A stretch of DNA of 7,899 bases from Acetobacteraceae bacterium (GTDB lineage Bacteria > Pseudomonadota > Alphaproteobacteria > Acetobacterales > Acetobacteraceae): assembly GCA_003133265.1 (NCBI GenBank), contig PKWQ01000415.1, positions 1 to 7,899 on the forward strand. Direction: 5' to 3'. Shown here in pieces: positions 1-6,810 of the stretch. Within the stretch, counting starts at the first letter, position 1; every line of letters starts with the position of its first letter. The notes under the pieces were generated by a model. That model was not told the origin of the DNA and ran no database searches. It saw only the letters and a program-made list of their open reading frames with translations. The translations under genes and the position numbers were made by a program.

Positions 1-97
1 CCGCCGCCGCCGCCCGCGCCCGGCGCGGCGTTGCCGCCAGCGCGCCCGTGGCCAGGGTTCCGCCCAACGCCGCGCGTCGGCTGATCGCGTTTTTCAT
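1..97 (-). CDS. Tat-exported protein, N-terminal fragment
   Basis: This is the first 32 codons of a minus-strand gene that continues beyond the left edge. The ATG at 97-95 is preceded by a good ribosome binding site (GGAAGGA on the minus strand, about 6 nt upstream). The peptide begins MKNAISRRAALGG, with a twin-arginine SRRAAL motif at residues 6-11. A Gly/Ala/Thr/Leu hydrophobic stretch to about residue 22 and an Arg/Ala-rich end follow, which is the layout of a Tat signal peptide for export of a folded protein to the periplasm. The GCC/GCG run at 1-15 encodes the alanine-rich end of this leader. Leaders like this are common on solute-binding proteins (tripartite tricarboxylate or ABC systems) and on cofactor-containing periplasmic enzymes in this bacterial group, but the mature part is not in the window, so the function cannot be named. 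It is transcribed divergently from lutB. Confidence 0.75.
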   Translation of the reverse strand, partial: MKNAISRRAALGGTLATGALAATPRRARAAAA

Positions 98-129
98 GTC
101 GTCCTTCCCGAAACCGGTATTTGCCGCCA

Positions 130-142
130 GCCTGCGTCAGGC
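130..142. promoter_or_regulatory. Perfect 5-3-5 dyad in the divergent lutB/Tat-gene gap
   Basis: The 107-bp gap between the two divergent starts (98-204) contains GCCTG-CGT-CAGGC, a perfect 5-bp inverted repeat with a 3-bp centre. It lies 33 bp from the Tat-gene start and 62 bp from the lutB ATG, which is where an operator controlling either or both promoters could sit. I cannot match it to a known regulator site, and it does not resemble the AT-rich operator I know for E. coli LldR. No convincing -35/-10 pair could be assigned in the gap. Short GC palindromes occur by chance in DNA this GC-rich. Confidence 0.22.
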
Positions 143-190
143 GCGGCCGGCTGTCCATTGCCGCGTGCCGCCGCTAGATTGTGCCCGAGC

Positions 191-195
191 AGGAG
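191..195 (+). promoter_or_regulatory. Shine-Dalgarno AGGAG deciding the lutB start
   Basis: AGGAG lies 9 nt upstream of the ATG at 205. The only other in-frame upstream start, GTG at 181, would put this sequence inside the coding region and has no comparable motif of its own. This favours initiation at 205. Confidence 0.7.
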
Positions 196-204
196 CAGCC
201 GCGC

Positions 205-1638
205 ATGCATGTCGTCACCAGTCCCGCCTTCAAGGAAAGCGCCACAGCCGCCATCGCCAATGCCGGGCTGCAGAAGGCGCTGGCCAATTCCGGTCCCTCG
301 TTCATCGCGCGCCGCGCCAGCGCCGTCGCGCGGCTGCCGGAGTTCGAGCGCCTGCGCGACATCGGCCGCGACATCAAGAACCACACGCTGGCCAATCTGG
401 ATTTCTACCTGGAGGCCTACGAGGCGCGAGTGCTCGAGGCCGGCGGCATCGTGCACTGGGCCGCCACCGCCGAGGAGGCGCGCGACATCGTGCTCGGCAT
501 CTGCCAGAAGGCGGGCGCGCGCACCGTGACCAAGGGCAAGTCGATGATCTCCGAGGAGATCGCGGTCAACGACCATTTGGAACGTCACGGCATCACCCCG
601 GTGGAGACCGACCTCGGCGAATACATCATCCAGCTGCGCCACGAACTGCCCAGCCACATCATCGCGCCGGCCTTCCACCTCAATCGCGAGGACTGGGAGG
701 ATCAGTTCCGCAAATCCCACACCGATCTGCCGGCCGACCGCGTGTTCCATGAGCGCCGCGACATCCTGACCGAGGCGCGCGCCAAGCTGCGCCAGCGCTT
801 CCTGGCCGCCGACGTCGGCATCACCGGCGCCAACTTCCTGATCGCCGAGACCGGCAGTTCGGTGATCGTCACCAACGAGGGCAACGGCGACCTGACGCAG
901 ACGCTGCCGCGTGTGCATATCGTGCTGGCCAGCATCGAAAAGGTTGTGCCGACGCTGGAGGACGCCACCAGCCTGCTCCGCCTGCTGGCGCGCTCGGCCA
1001 CCGGGCAGGATTTCTCGGTCTACACCACCTTCTCCACCGGCGTCCGCCGTGCGGGCGACCTGGACGGGCCGGAGGAATATCATGTGGTGTTGCTGGACAA
1101 CGGCCGGTCCAACATGCTGGGCAGCGAATTCCAGGACATGCTGCGCTGCATCCGCTGCGCTGCCTGCATGAACCATTGCCCGGTCTACGGCACGGTGGGC
1201 GGGCACGCCTATGGCTGGGTCTATCCCGGCCCGATGGGCGCGGTGCTGACGCCCTCGCTGGTCGGCATCGACCAGTCCGGCCACCTGCCCAACGCATCGA
1301 CCTTCTGCGGCAAGTGCGAAAGCGTCTGCCCGGTGAAGATCCCGCTGCCCAACCTGATGCGCCACTGGCGCGAACGCGAGTTCGAGCGGCACCTGACGCC
1401 GGCGGCGATGCGTACCAATCTCGCACTCTGGGCCTGGGTGGCGAAGCGGCCGGCATTGTATCGCCTCGTCACGCGCGCGGCGGCCGCAGCACTCGGCTGG
1501 CTCGGGCGCAAGCGCGGCCGCTTCTCCTCTCTGCCGCTCGCGTCGGGCTGGACAGGCGGGCGGGATTTGCCGGCGCCGGAGGGCGATACGTTCTTCGCCC
1601 GCTACGCCAAGGCGCAACGCGCGGGGAAAATCCGATGA
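205..1638 (+). CDS. lutB: LutB-type iron-sulfur subunit of L-lactate oxidation complex
   Basis: The 477-residue product matches the usual LutB/YkgF length. LutB is a cytoplasmic electron-transfer subunit that works with LutA and LutC to oxidise L-lactate to pyruvate. An N-terminal LUD-type region holds GEYI (138-141) and AETGS (214-218). It is followed by two cysteine clusters of the 4Fe-4S ferredoxin type: C315-x2-C318-x2-C321-x3-C325-P, then C368-x2-C371-x3-C375-P, the second being a shorter set. Residues from about 390 to the end, with a WxW-containing helix and a FFARY segment, fit the LutB C-terminal domain. ATG 205 is chosen over an in-frame GTG at 181 because AGGAG sits 9 nt upstream of the ATG. 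The stop overlaps the lutC start (ATGA, 1635-1638), implying translational coupling. The usual third partner lutA is not adjacent: upstream lies a divergent Tat-leader gene. Family assignment is firm; lactate as the substrate is inferred from the family. Confidence 0.93.
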   Translation: MHVVTSPAFKESATAAIANAGLQKALANSGPSFIARRASAVARLPEFERLRDIGRDIKNHTLANLDFYLEAYEARVLEAGGIVHWAATAEEARDIVLGICQKAGARTVTKGKSMISEEIAVNDHLERHGITPVETDLGEYIIQLRHELPSHIIAPAFHLNREDWEDQFRKSHTDLPADRVFHERRDILTEARAKLRQRFLAADVGITGANFLIAETGSSVIVTNEGNGDLTQTLPRVHIVLASIEKVVPTLEDATSLLRLLARSATGQDFSVYTTFSTGVRRAGDLDGPEEYHVVLLDNGRSNMLGSEFQDMLRCIRCAACMNHCPVYGTVGGHAYGWVYPGPMGAVLTPSLVGIDQSGHLPNASTFCGKCESVCPVKIPLPNLMRHWREREFERHLTPAAMRTNLALWAWVAKRPALYRLVTRAAAAALGWLGRKRGRFSSLPLASGWTGGRDLPAPEGDTFFARYAKAQRAGKIR

Positions 1639-2333
1639 GCCGGGAAACCATCCTGACCGCCATCCGCCGCGGCCTGAAGCGCGGGGAATTGCCGGCGGAC
1701 CAGCAGGCGATGCTGCGCGGCCGGCTGGCGGCGCATCCGCGCCATCTGATCCCTGCCCGCTCCCGCCTGCCGCGCGCCGGGCAGGTGGCGCTGTTCGTGG
1801 CCAATGTGGAGCGGGAGTTCGGCACCGTGGCGCGGGTGCCCGACCTCGATGCCGTGCCGGGCGCGATCGCCGACTATCTGGCGGCGCAGAACCTGCCCAG
1901 CGAGTTCGTCATGGCGCCGCATCCGGAATTGCAGGCGATCCCGTGGCCCGAGCGTCCGCTGCTGCGCATCCGCGAGGGCCGGGCCGAGGCCAGCGATACC
2001 GTCAGCCTGCAACACGCCTATGCCGCCATCGCCGAGACCGGCACGCTGATGCTGCCCTCGGCGCCGGAGCGTCCGACCACGATCAACCTGCTGGCCGACA
2101 CCGCCATCGTGCTGTTGCGCGCCAGCCGGCTGGTCGGCGCCTACGAGGAAGCCTGGGACATGTTGCGCGCCGAGTGGAAGGACACGCTGTCCGGTGGCTT
2201 CATGCCGCGCAACGTCATGCTGGTCACCGGCCCGTCGCGCTCGGCCGACATCGAGCAGACGCTGGAACTCGGCGCGCACGGCCCGCGCCGGCTGCATGTG
2301 GTGCTGGTGGACGACGAGGCAGGCGCGCTGTAG
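1635..2333 (+). CDS. lutC: LutC-type LUD-domain protein
   Basis: This 232-residue protein has the length and sequence style of LutC/YkgG, the small LUD-domain subunit of the L-lactate utilisation complex. Visible marks are the AETGT motif at 133-137 in the context IAETGTLMLPSAPERP, the following NLLADTAIVLL strand region, VGAYEEAW (167-174), and a C-terminal TGPSRSADIEQTLELGAHGP segment (198-217) leading into a HVVLV strand. These are typical of the LUD fold. The N-terminal about 110 residues are more variable, as usual in the family. The start overlaps the lutB stop by 4 nt, with GGGGAAAA a few bases upstream as the ribosome binding site, so the two are almost certainly co-translated. LutC has no known catalytic residues that would fix its activity from sequence; its role comes from the conserved association with LutB. 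Confidence 0.92.
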   Translation: MSRETILTAIRRGLKRGELPADQQAMLRGRLAAHPRHLIPARSRLPRAGQVALFVANVEREFGTVARVPDLDAVPGAIADYLAAQNLPSEFVMAPHPELQAIPWPERPLLRIREGRAEASDTVSLQHAYAAIAETGTLMLPSAPERPTTINLLADTAIVLLRASRLVGAYEEAWDMLRAEWKDTLSGGFMPRNVMLVTGPSRSADIEQTLELGAHGPRRLHVVLVDDEAGAL

Positions 2334-2388
2334 CCGCGCTCCGTGGCCGTTGGCCGGCTCCAAACAGAACCAAGAGGAGGAAAAGCCC

Positions 2389-2955
2389 ATGCCGGATCAG
2401 CGCATCGCCGACCGGACCGCCATCCAGGACGCCCTGCATCGCTATGTTCGCGGCGTCGACCGCCGCAACTGGGATCTGGTGCGCTCCGCCTACCACACCG
2501 ACGCCTATGACGATCACGGTGGCTACAAGGGCGACATCGATGGTTTCATCGCCCACCTGATCCGCCGCCACGCCGGCATCGAGCAATCCATGCATGTCAT
2601 CGGCAACATGGTGTTCGAGTTCGCCGGGCCGGACAGCGCGCTGGTGGAGACCTACTTCATCACCCATCAGCGGCTGACGCCGGAAGCCGGCGACGAGCGG
2701 CTCGGCTATCTGCGCGGGGCGCCGATCGGGCCGGATCAGGCGGTGGAGACCGAAGTGGTGGGCCGCTATGTCGATCACTTCACCCGCCGCGACGGGGCGT
2801 GGCGCATCGCCTATCGCACCGTGGTCGCGGAGGTGGTTCGCGGCATTGCGGCCCCGCCGGGCGGCGGTATCGGCGCGCCCTGGGCGCTGGCGAGCCGCGA
2901 CGGCAACGATCCTGTCGAGCGCAAACGCGCCGAACTCGGCCTGCCGCGGCAATAG
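2389..2955 (+). CDS. SnoaL/NTF2-like family protein
   Basis: The 188-residue product looks like a SnoaL-type (NTF2-fold) alpha+beta barrel protein. An N-terminal helix, AIQDALHRYVRGVDRRNWDLV (11-31), is followed by SAYHTDAYDDHGGYKGD (33-49), SMHVIGN (67-73) with a His that often lines the pocket, VETYFITHQR (86-95) and a final strand WRIAYRTVVAEVV (138-150). The family includes small dehydratases, isomerases and many uncharacterised ligand-binding proteins, so no substrate can be given. A tail of about 38 residues beyond the core (151-188) is Gly/Pro-rich and then charged. The ATG has an excellent AGGAGG site 8 nt upstream (2375-2380), so it is translated independently of lutC, 55 bp away. 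The position between lutBC and an MFS transporter suggests a linked catabolic or uptake role, but that is context only. Confidence 0.82.
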   Translation: MPDQRIADRTAIQDALHRYVRGVDRRNWDLVRSAYHTDAYDDHGGYKGDIDGFIAHLIRRHAGIEQSMHVIGNMVFEFAGPDSALVETYFITHQRLTPEAGDERLGYLRGAPIGPDQAVETEVVGRYVDHFTRRDGAWRIAYRTVVAEVVRGIAAPPGGGIGAPWALASRDGNDPVERKRAELGLPRQ

Positions 2956-2992
2956 GCGATTGCGCAAGGTGGCCACATCGCGCTCGGACAAG

Positions 2993-4192
2993 ATGCCGGT
3001 CTGGCCGCTGATCGCCACCCTGGCGATACAGACGCTGGCCACCATGGCGCTGTTCTCGCTGCCCGCCGCCGCGCCGGTGGTGGTGCGCGATCTCGGCGTC
3101 GATAGCGGTCTGGTCGGCCTGTTCGTCTCCCTGGTCTATGGCGTCGGGATCGTCTCGGCGGTGCTGTCGCCGGGGTTCATCCATCGTTATGGGGCGGTGC
3201 GGGTCAGCCAGGCGGCGCTGGTCGGCGCCGCCCTGATGCTGCTGGTCACCGCCATCGGCACGCTGGCCAGCATCGGTCTCGGCGCGTTGCTGCTGGGGAT
3301 CGGCTACGGCGCCAACGCACCGGCGGCGACGCATCTGCTGGTGCCGCAGACGCCGAGGCGCGTGTTCAATCTGGTGATGTCGGTGCGCCAGATCGGCGTG
3401 CCGCTGGGCGGTATCCTGGGCGCGCTGATCGTCCCGCCGCTGGTGGTCGCGGTCGGCTGGCCGGAGGCGATGGCGGTGCAGGCGGTGCCGATCCTGCTGC
3501 TGATCGTGGCGCTGCAATTCTACCGGGGACGCTGGGATTCCGGGCGCGATCCAGCCCGCCGCGTATGGGGTGGCGCCTTGCCGCAATTGCTGCGGCTGCT
3601 GCGCGAGGATGCCGCCATCCGTCGCCTGTCGGTCGCGTGCTTCGTCTATACCGGCGTGCAGGTGGCCTTCATCGCCTTCATGACCGTGCATCTGACCAGC
3701 GAGGCCGGGTTCGATCTTATCGCCGCCGGCCGGGCGCTCGCCGCCTACCAGATCGCCGGCGCGATCGCCCGGCCGGTTTGGGGGTGGGCCGCCGATCGGT
3801 TCATGTCGTCCTCGGGCATCCTGGCGCTGTGCGGGCTGGTGATGGCCGCGATGGCTCTCGCCACCGGCTGGTTCGGGCCCGGCTGGCCGGTCTGGCTGAT
3901 CTTGCTGGTCTGCGTCGTCGCCGGCTTCACCGCCAGCGGCTATACCGGCGTCGCCTACGCCGAATACGCCGATCTCGGCGGCGCCCGCCGCACCGAGGCC
4001 ACCGGGCTTGGCACCGCCACGATGTTCCTGGGCGCGATGCTGATCCCGTCCACGATGGGTTTTATCCTGACCGCCACCGGAAACTACACGCTCTGCTTCG
4101 GATTGATGGCCGCCTTGGCCGGTCTCGCCGGCATGCTGCTCGCTGTCGCGCCGCGCCACGCCGCGTCGCCGGCACCGGCGCCGGAAATATAG
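2993..4192 (+). CDS. Major facilitator superfamily transporter
   Basis: The 399-residue inner-membrane protein has the hydrophobicity of a 12-helix MFS carrier. Helices are visible at about 5-28, 38-60, 74-92, 95-113, 133-155 and 158-176. A charged cytoplasmic loop (178-210) follows, then six more segments from about 212 to 386. A degenerate motif A occurs between helices 2 and 3 (GFIHRYGAVR, 61-70), and its second-half equivalent GWAADRF is at 264-270. The substrate cannot be read from sequence. The start is uncertain: ATG 2993 gives the family-like N-terminus MPVWPLIATL but has only a weak GGA upstream. In-frame TTG 2960 and GTG 2969 would add 11 or 8 residues. It follows the SnoaL gene by 37 bp and ends 5 bp before the Smr gene, so it is probably in one transcript with both. 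Uptake of an organic acid would fit the neighbours but is unproven. Confidence 0.88.
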   Translation: MPVWPLIATLAIQTLATMALFSLPAAAPVVVRDLGVDSGLVGLFVSLVYGVGIVSAVLSPGFIHRYGAVRVSQAALVGAALMLLVTAIGTLASIGLGALLLGIGYGANAPAATHLLVPQTPRRVFNLVMSVRQIGVPLGGILGALIVPPLVVAVGWPEAMAVQAVPILLLIVALQFYRGRWDSGRDPARRVWGGALPQLLRLLREDAAIRRLSVACFVYTGVQVAFIAFMTVHLTSEAGFDLIAAGRALAAYQIAGAIARPVWGWAADRFMSSSGILALCGLVMAAMALATGWFGPGWPVWLILLVCVVAGFTASGYTGVAYAEYADLGGARRTEATGLGTATMFLGAMLIPSTMGFILTATGNYTLCFGLMAALAGLAGMLLAVAPRHAASPAPAPEI

Positions 4193-4197
4193 TCGGC

Positions 4198-4731
4198 ATG
4201 TTGCGCGCCCCACGCCGTTCCCGCCTGACCGAGACCGACCGGGCCGAGTGGGCGACCTATGTCCGCCTGATCGCGCCGCTGCCCGGCCGTACCAGGCCGG
4301 AGCCGCCGGCCACGTCGCCCGCCGCATCGGTGGCTGCGCCGAGAGCGCCTGCCCGGGATCGCGTTCCGCCGGCGCGCGTCGCCCACGCCGCGCTGATCGT
4401 CGGCATGCAGCCGCCCGGCGTGGACAACGCCACCTGGCAGCGTTTCCGCACCGGCAAGCTGCCCGCCGCGCGCACGCTGGACCTGCACGGCCGCACCGCC
4501 CAGCGCGCCTTCCTGGCGCTGTCCGGCTTTATCCGCACCGCGCACACCGACCGGCTGCGCTGCGTCGAGGTGATCACCGGGCGCGGCAGCGGCGAGACCG
4601 GCGGCGTGCTGCGGCGCGAGCTGCCGCTGTGGCTGAACCTGCCCGACCTCCGCCCGCTGGTGCTGGCCGCCGCGCATCCGCATGCCGCCAACTCCGGCTC
4701 GGTGCGGCTGCTGTTGCGGCGGATACGATGA
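4198..4731 (+). CDS. Smr-domain protein
   Basis: This 177-residue protein carries a C-terminal Smr (small MutS-related) domain from about residue 92. LDLHGRT is at 94-100, a long helix AQRAFLALSGFIRTA follows (101-115), then VEVITGRGSGETGGVLRREL (123-142) with the TGRG loop, and SGSVRLLLRR (167-176) as the last strand. DLHG and T/HGxG are the hallmark Smr motifs, and the domain is linked to DNA or RNA nicking activity in other proteins. The N-terminal half has a basic start, a Pro/Ala-rich disordered linker (about 33-60) and a short segment before the domain. This is the architecture of the stand-alone proteobacterial 'Smr/MutS family' proteins. It starts 5 bp after the MFS stop with no strong ribosome binding site and overlaps the downstream regulator by ATGA. 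Its substrate and biological role are unknown. Confidence 0.88.
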   Translation: MLRAPRRSRLTETDRAEWATYVRLIAPLPGRTRPEPPATSPAASVAAPRAPARDRVPPARVAHAALIVGMQPPGVDNATWQRFRTGKLPAARTLDLHGRTAQRAFLALSGFIRTAHTDRLRCVEVITGRGSGETGGVLRRELPLWLNLPDLRPLVLAAAHPHAANSGSVRLLLRRIR

Positions 4732-5129
4732 CCCCGTTCGGTGCCCGGCTGCGCGCGCTGCGGGCCGCGCGGGAGGTGACGCTCAAGCAGATGGCGGCGC
4801 AGTTGCAGGTCTCGGCGGCGTATCTGTCGGCGCTGGAGCACGGCAAGCGCGGCGCGCCGAGTGCGGGCTTGGTGCATCAGGTCAACGAGTTCTTCGGCCT
4901 GATCTGGGACGATGCCGAGGAGTTGGCCAACCTCGCCCGGCTATCGCATCCGCGCGTGACGGTGAACACCGCGGGCCTGACGCCCGAGCAGACCGCGCTG
5001 GCCAACCGCATCGCCCAGACCATCCATCGCCTGGAGCCGGAGACGGTGGCGGCGATGCACGCGCTGCTGGACGCGACGGTGAAGCAACCGAAGCCGAGGC
5101 TGCGGCGCGCGGCGGGGAAGGAAAGGTAG
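4728..5129 (+). CDS. XRE-family helix-turn-helix regulator
   Basis: The 133-residue protein begins with a classic XRE/Cro-type DNA-binding domain. FGARLRALRAAREVTLKQMA (4-23) leads into the turn and recognition helix LQVSAAYLSALEHGKRGAPS (26-45); YLSALEHGKR is the typical recognition-helix end. After the domain, FFGLIWDDAEELANLA (55-70) and a segment ending PEQTALANRIAQTIHRLEPETVAAMHALLD (86-115) look helical and may be a dimerisation or ligand region. The tail is basic (KPRLRRAAGKER). It overlaps the Smr gene stop by ATGA, so the two are translationally coupled. Smr-XRE pairing of this kind is, as I recall, common in alphaproteobacteria. Its targets are not evident. It is the last gene of the plus-strand block and converges with the MaoC gene 26 bp away. 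Confidence 0.88.
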   Translation: MTPFGARLRALRAAREVTLKQMAAQLQVSAAYLSALEHGKRGAPSAGLVHQVNEFFGLIWDDAEELANLARLSHPRVTVNTAGLTPEQTALANRIAQTIHRLEPETVAAMHALLDATVKQPKPRLRRAAGKER

Positions 5130-5155
5130 CCGAAATCAGCGAGATCGGCGCGTCG

Positions 5156-5638
5156 TCATCCCACCGGCTTCTTCCGGATCAAATATCGCTGCCGCCCTTC
5201 CAGCACCAATTCCCGCCGCTGGTTGTGGATCGTGCTGGCGAACCCGATCACCCCGGTGGTGCGGTTCGGCGACAGTTCGTCGATGGTCAATGCCGGATAC
5301 AGCGTGTCGCCGGCGAACACCGGCTTCAGGAACCGGCTCGATTGCTCGATGAAGCCGACCAGCGCGTCTTCCACCATGTAGGGGAACAATCCCGCCCCCG
5401 GCGCGGTCTGGATCACCGCCTGGAAGCCGTGCGCCAGCAGATCGGGCATGCCGCGCGCGCGGCAGAACTCCACGTCGTAATGCACCGGATGGGCGTCGCC
5501 GCTGGCGCCCTGGAAGGCCAGGAACACCGCCTCCGTCATCGTCCGGCTGGGCAGCACGAAACGCTCGCCGAGCACGAAATCCTCGAACCAGCGTTGCTGC
5601 GGCACCATCCGGTGCTGGGCGGGATCGAACCCGGTCAT
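5156..5638 (-). CDS. MaoC-type (hot-dog) acyl-CoA hydratase
   Basis: The 160-residue protein is a single hot-dog-fold MaoC/R-hydratase. WFEDFVLGERF (17-27) opens the fold. The active-site segment ASGDAHPVHYD (45-55) supplies the Asp48-x4-His53 pair expected for trans-2-enoyl-CoA hydration, with His50 where the classical motif has Asn. LLAHGF (67-72) on the central helix and FLKPVFAGDTLYP (103-115) complete the fold. Its ATG overlaps the stop of the CoA-transferase gene (ATGA, 5635-5638) and has GAAGG about 7 nt upstream. The coupling implies that the hydratase acts on the CoA thioester made by the transferase. Such pairs occur for itaconyl-CoA and mesaconyl-CoA metabolism, but also in many uncharacterised clusters. 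The substrate is therefore a proposal only, and no lyase gene is visible to settle it. Confidence 0.9.
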   Translation of the reverse strand: MTGFDPAQHRMVPQQRWFEDFVLGERFVLPSRTMTEAVFLAFQGASGDAHPVHYDVEFCRARGMPDLLAHGFQAVIQTAPGAGLFPYMVEDALVGFIEQSSRFLKPVFAGDTLYPALTIDELSPNRTTGVIGFASTIHNQRRELVLEGRQRYLIRKKPVG

Positions 5639-6810
5639 ACCGCGCCTTCGGTGTGCAGCGCCGCGATCTCGGCGGCGCCGAAGCCGAGTTCGCCCAGCAC
5701 CGCATCGGTGTGCTGGCCCAGCGCCGGCACGTCGCCCATCGCCGCCTCCTGGTCGGTGAAGGTCACCGGCGGCAGCAACGCGCGCACTTTGCCGTTTGGC
5801 GTGTTCACCTCCCGCCAGCGGTCGCGGGCGACGAACTGCACATGCTCGTACACCTCCTTCGCCGTGTTCATCCGCCCGTTGGCGATGCCTGCTTCATCCA
5901 GCAGCGCCACCACCTGCATGGCGGTCTTGTCGGCGAAGAAATCCTCGACCAGCCGGGTCACTTCCACGCGGTGATCCCGCCGCTGGGCGTTGGAGTTGAA
6001 GCGCGGGTCGGTCGCCACCTCCGGCCGGCCGAGCACCTTGGCGCAGAAGGTCGTCCATTCGCGCTCGTTCTGCAGCCCGAAGATCACCCGCCCGTCCTGC
6101 ACCGCGTGCGCGCCGTAGGGCGCCAGCGCCGGATGGCTGGAGGGCTCGCGCGGGACCGTGGTGCCGTCATAGGCGTGGCGATAGACCGGATACATCATCC
6201 ATTCGGTCAACGCGTCCAGCATGGCGACCTTGATGTTCGCCCCGCCGCCGAAGCGGAACCGCCGCAGCAACGCCGCCTGGATGCCGGTCAGCGCATACAT
6301 CCCGGTGGCGATGTCGGCCACCGAGATGCCGACGCGCGAAGGCGTGTCCGCCGTGCCGGTCACGCTCATCAGCCCGCTTTCCGCCTGGATCAGCAGGTCG
6401 TAGGCCTTCTTTTGCGCGAACGGCCCGGCATCGCCGTAGCCGGAGATGTCGGCCACGATCAGATTCTTGTTCCGGGGCTTCAGCGCCTCGTACGATAATC
6501 CCAGCCGTGCCGCCGCGCCGGGTGCGAGGTTCTGGATCAGCACGTCCGCCTGCCCGATCAGCCGGTTCAGCACGTCGCCCGCTTTCGGGTGCTTCACATC
6601 CAGGGTCAGGCTGCGCTTGCCGCGGTTCAGCCACACGAAGAAGCTGGCTTGGCCCAGCACGTAGCTGTCGTAGCTGCGGGCGAAATCGCCCTCGCCGGGG
6701 CGTTCCACCTTGATCACGTCGGCACCGAGATCGGCCAGATGCCGGGTGCAGATCGGTGCCGCTACCGCGTGTTCGATGGCAACGACGCGTATGCCTTCCA
6801 GGGGTCGCAC
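5635..6810 (-). CDS. Class III (CaiB/BaiF) CoA-transferase
   Basis: The 391-residue protein has the full length of a class III CoA-transferase, which moves CoA between carboxylic acids through an aspartyl-CoA intermediate. The N-terminus MRPLEGIRVVAIEHAVAAPI and LADLGADVIKVERPGEGD (25-42) are the CoA-binding hallmarks. LNRGKRSLTLDVK (61-73), VLIQNLAPGAAARLGL (90-105) and SGYGDAGPFAQKKAYD (123-138) follow, and Asp138 is the expected catalytic residue. The start is GTG at 6810-6808 with a GAGG about 10 nt upstream; no better ATG is in frame nearby. The EHAVAAP-type N-terminus and the coupled MaoC hydratase resemble itaconate/mesaconate-type CoA-transferase clusters, but family membership alone does not fix the acid used. 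The upstream phosphatase gene ends 64 bp away, so a common transcript is possible. Confidence 0.92.
   Translation of the reverse strand: MRPLEGIRVVAIEHAVAAPICTRHLADLGADVIKVERPGEGDFARSYDSYVLGQASFFVWLNRGKRSLTLDVKHPKAGDVLNRLIGQADVLIQNLAPGAAARLGLSYEALKPRNKNLIVADISGYGDAGPFAQKKAYDLLIQAESGLMSVTGTADTPSRVGISVADIATGMYALTGIQAALLRRFRFGGGANIKVAMLDALTEWMMYPVYRHAYDGTTVPREPSSHPALAPYGAHAVQDGRVIFGLQNEREWTTFCAKVLGRPEVATDPRFNSNAQRRDHRVEVTRLVEDFFADKTAMQVVALLDEAGIANGRMNTAKEVYEHVQFVARDRWREVNTPNGKVRALLPPVTFTDQEAAMGDVPALGQHTDAVLGELGFGAAEIAALHTEGAV

Noticed and set aside
1..15. CCG trinucleotide run as a repeat element.
   Set aside because: It simply encodes consecutive alanines at the end of the Tat leader and is too short to be a separate repeat.
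181..204. GTG at 181 as the lutB start.
   Set aside because: It would place the AGGAG site inside the gene and adds eight residues that do not look like the LutB N-terminus; ATG 205 fits better.
94..1617. Long minus-strand open frame (507 codons) opposite lutB.
   Set aside because: It is the antisense shadow of a well-supported gene. The translation is rich in Arg, Ala, Gly and Gln with no domain signal, as expected opposite high-GC codons.
2332..2359. Inverted repeat AGCCG/CGGCT between lutC and the SnoaL gene.
   Set aside because: Five base pairs with an 18-nt loop and no T-run; too weak to call a terminator or attenuator.
2780..4327. Long minus-strand open frame (515 codons) opposite the MFS and Smr genes.
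   Set aside because: Its Gln/His/Arg/Asp-rich, low-complexity translation is the antisense image of a hydrophobic transporter; there is no recognisable fold and no ribosome binding site.
5129..5149. Possible bidirectional terminator between the convergent xre and MaoC genes.
   Set aside because: GCCGA and TCGGC form only a 5-bp stem with an 11-nt loop and no T-run on either side. Nothing else terminator-like fits in the 26-bp gap.
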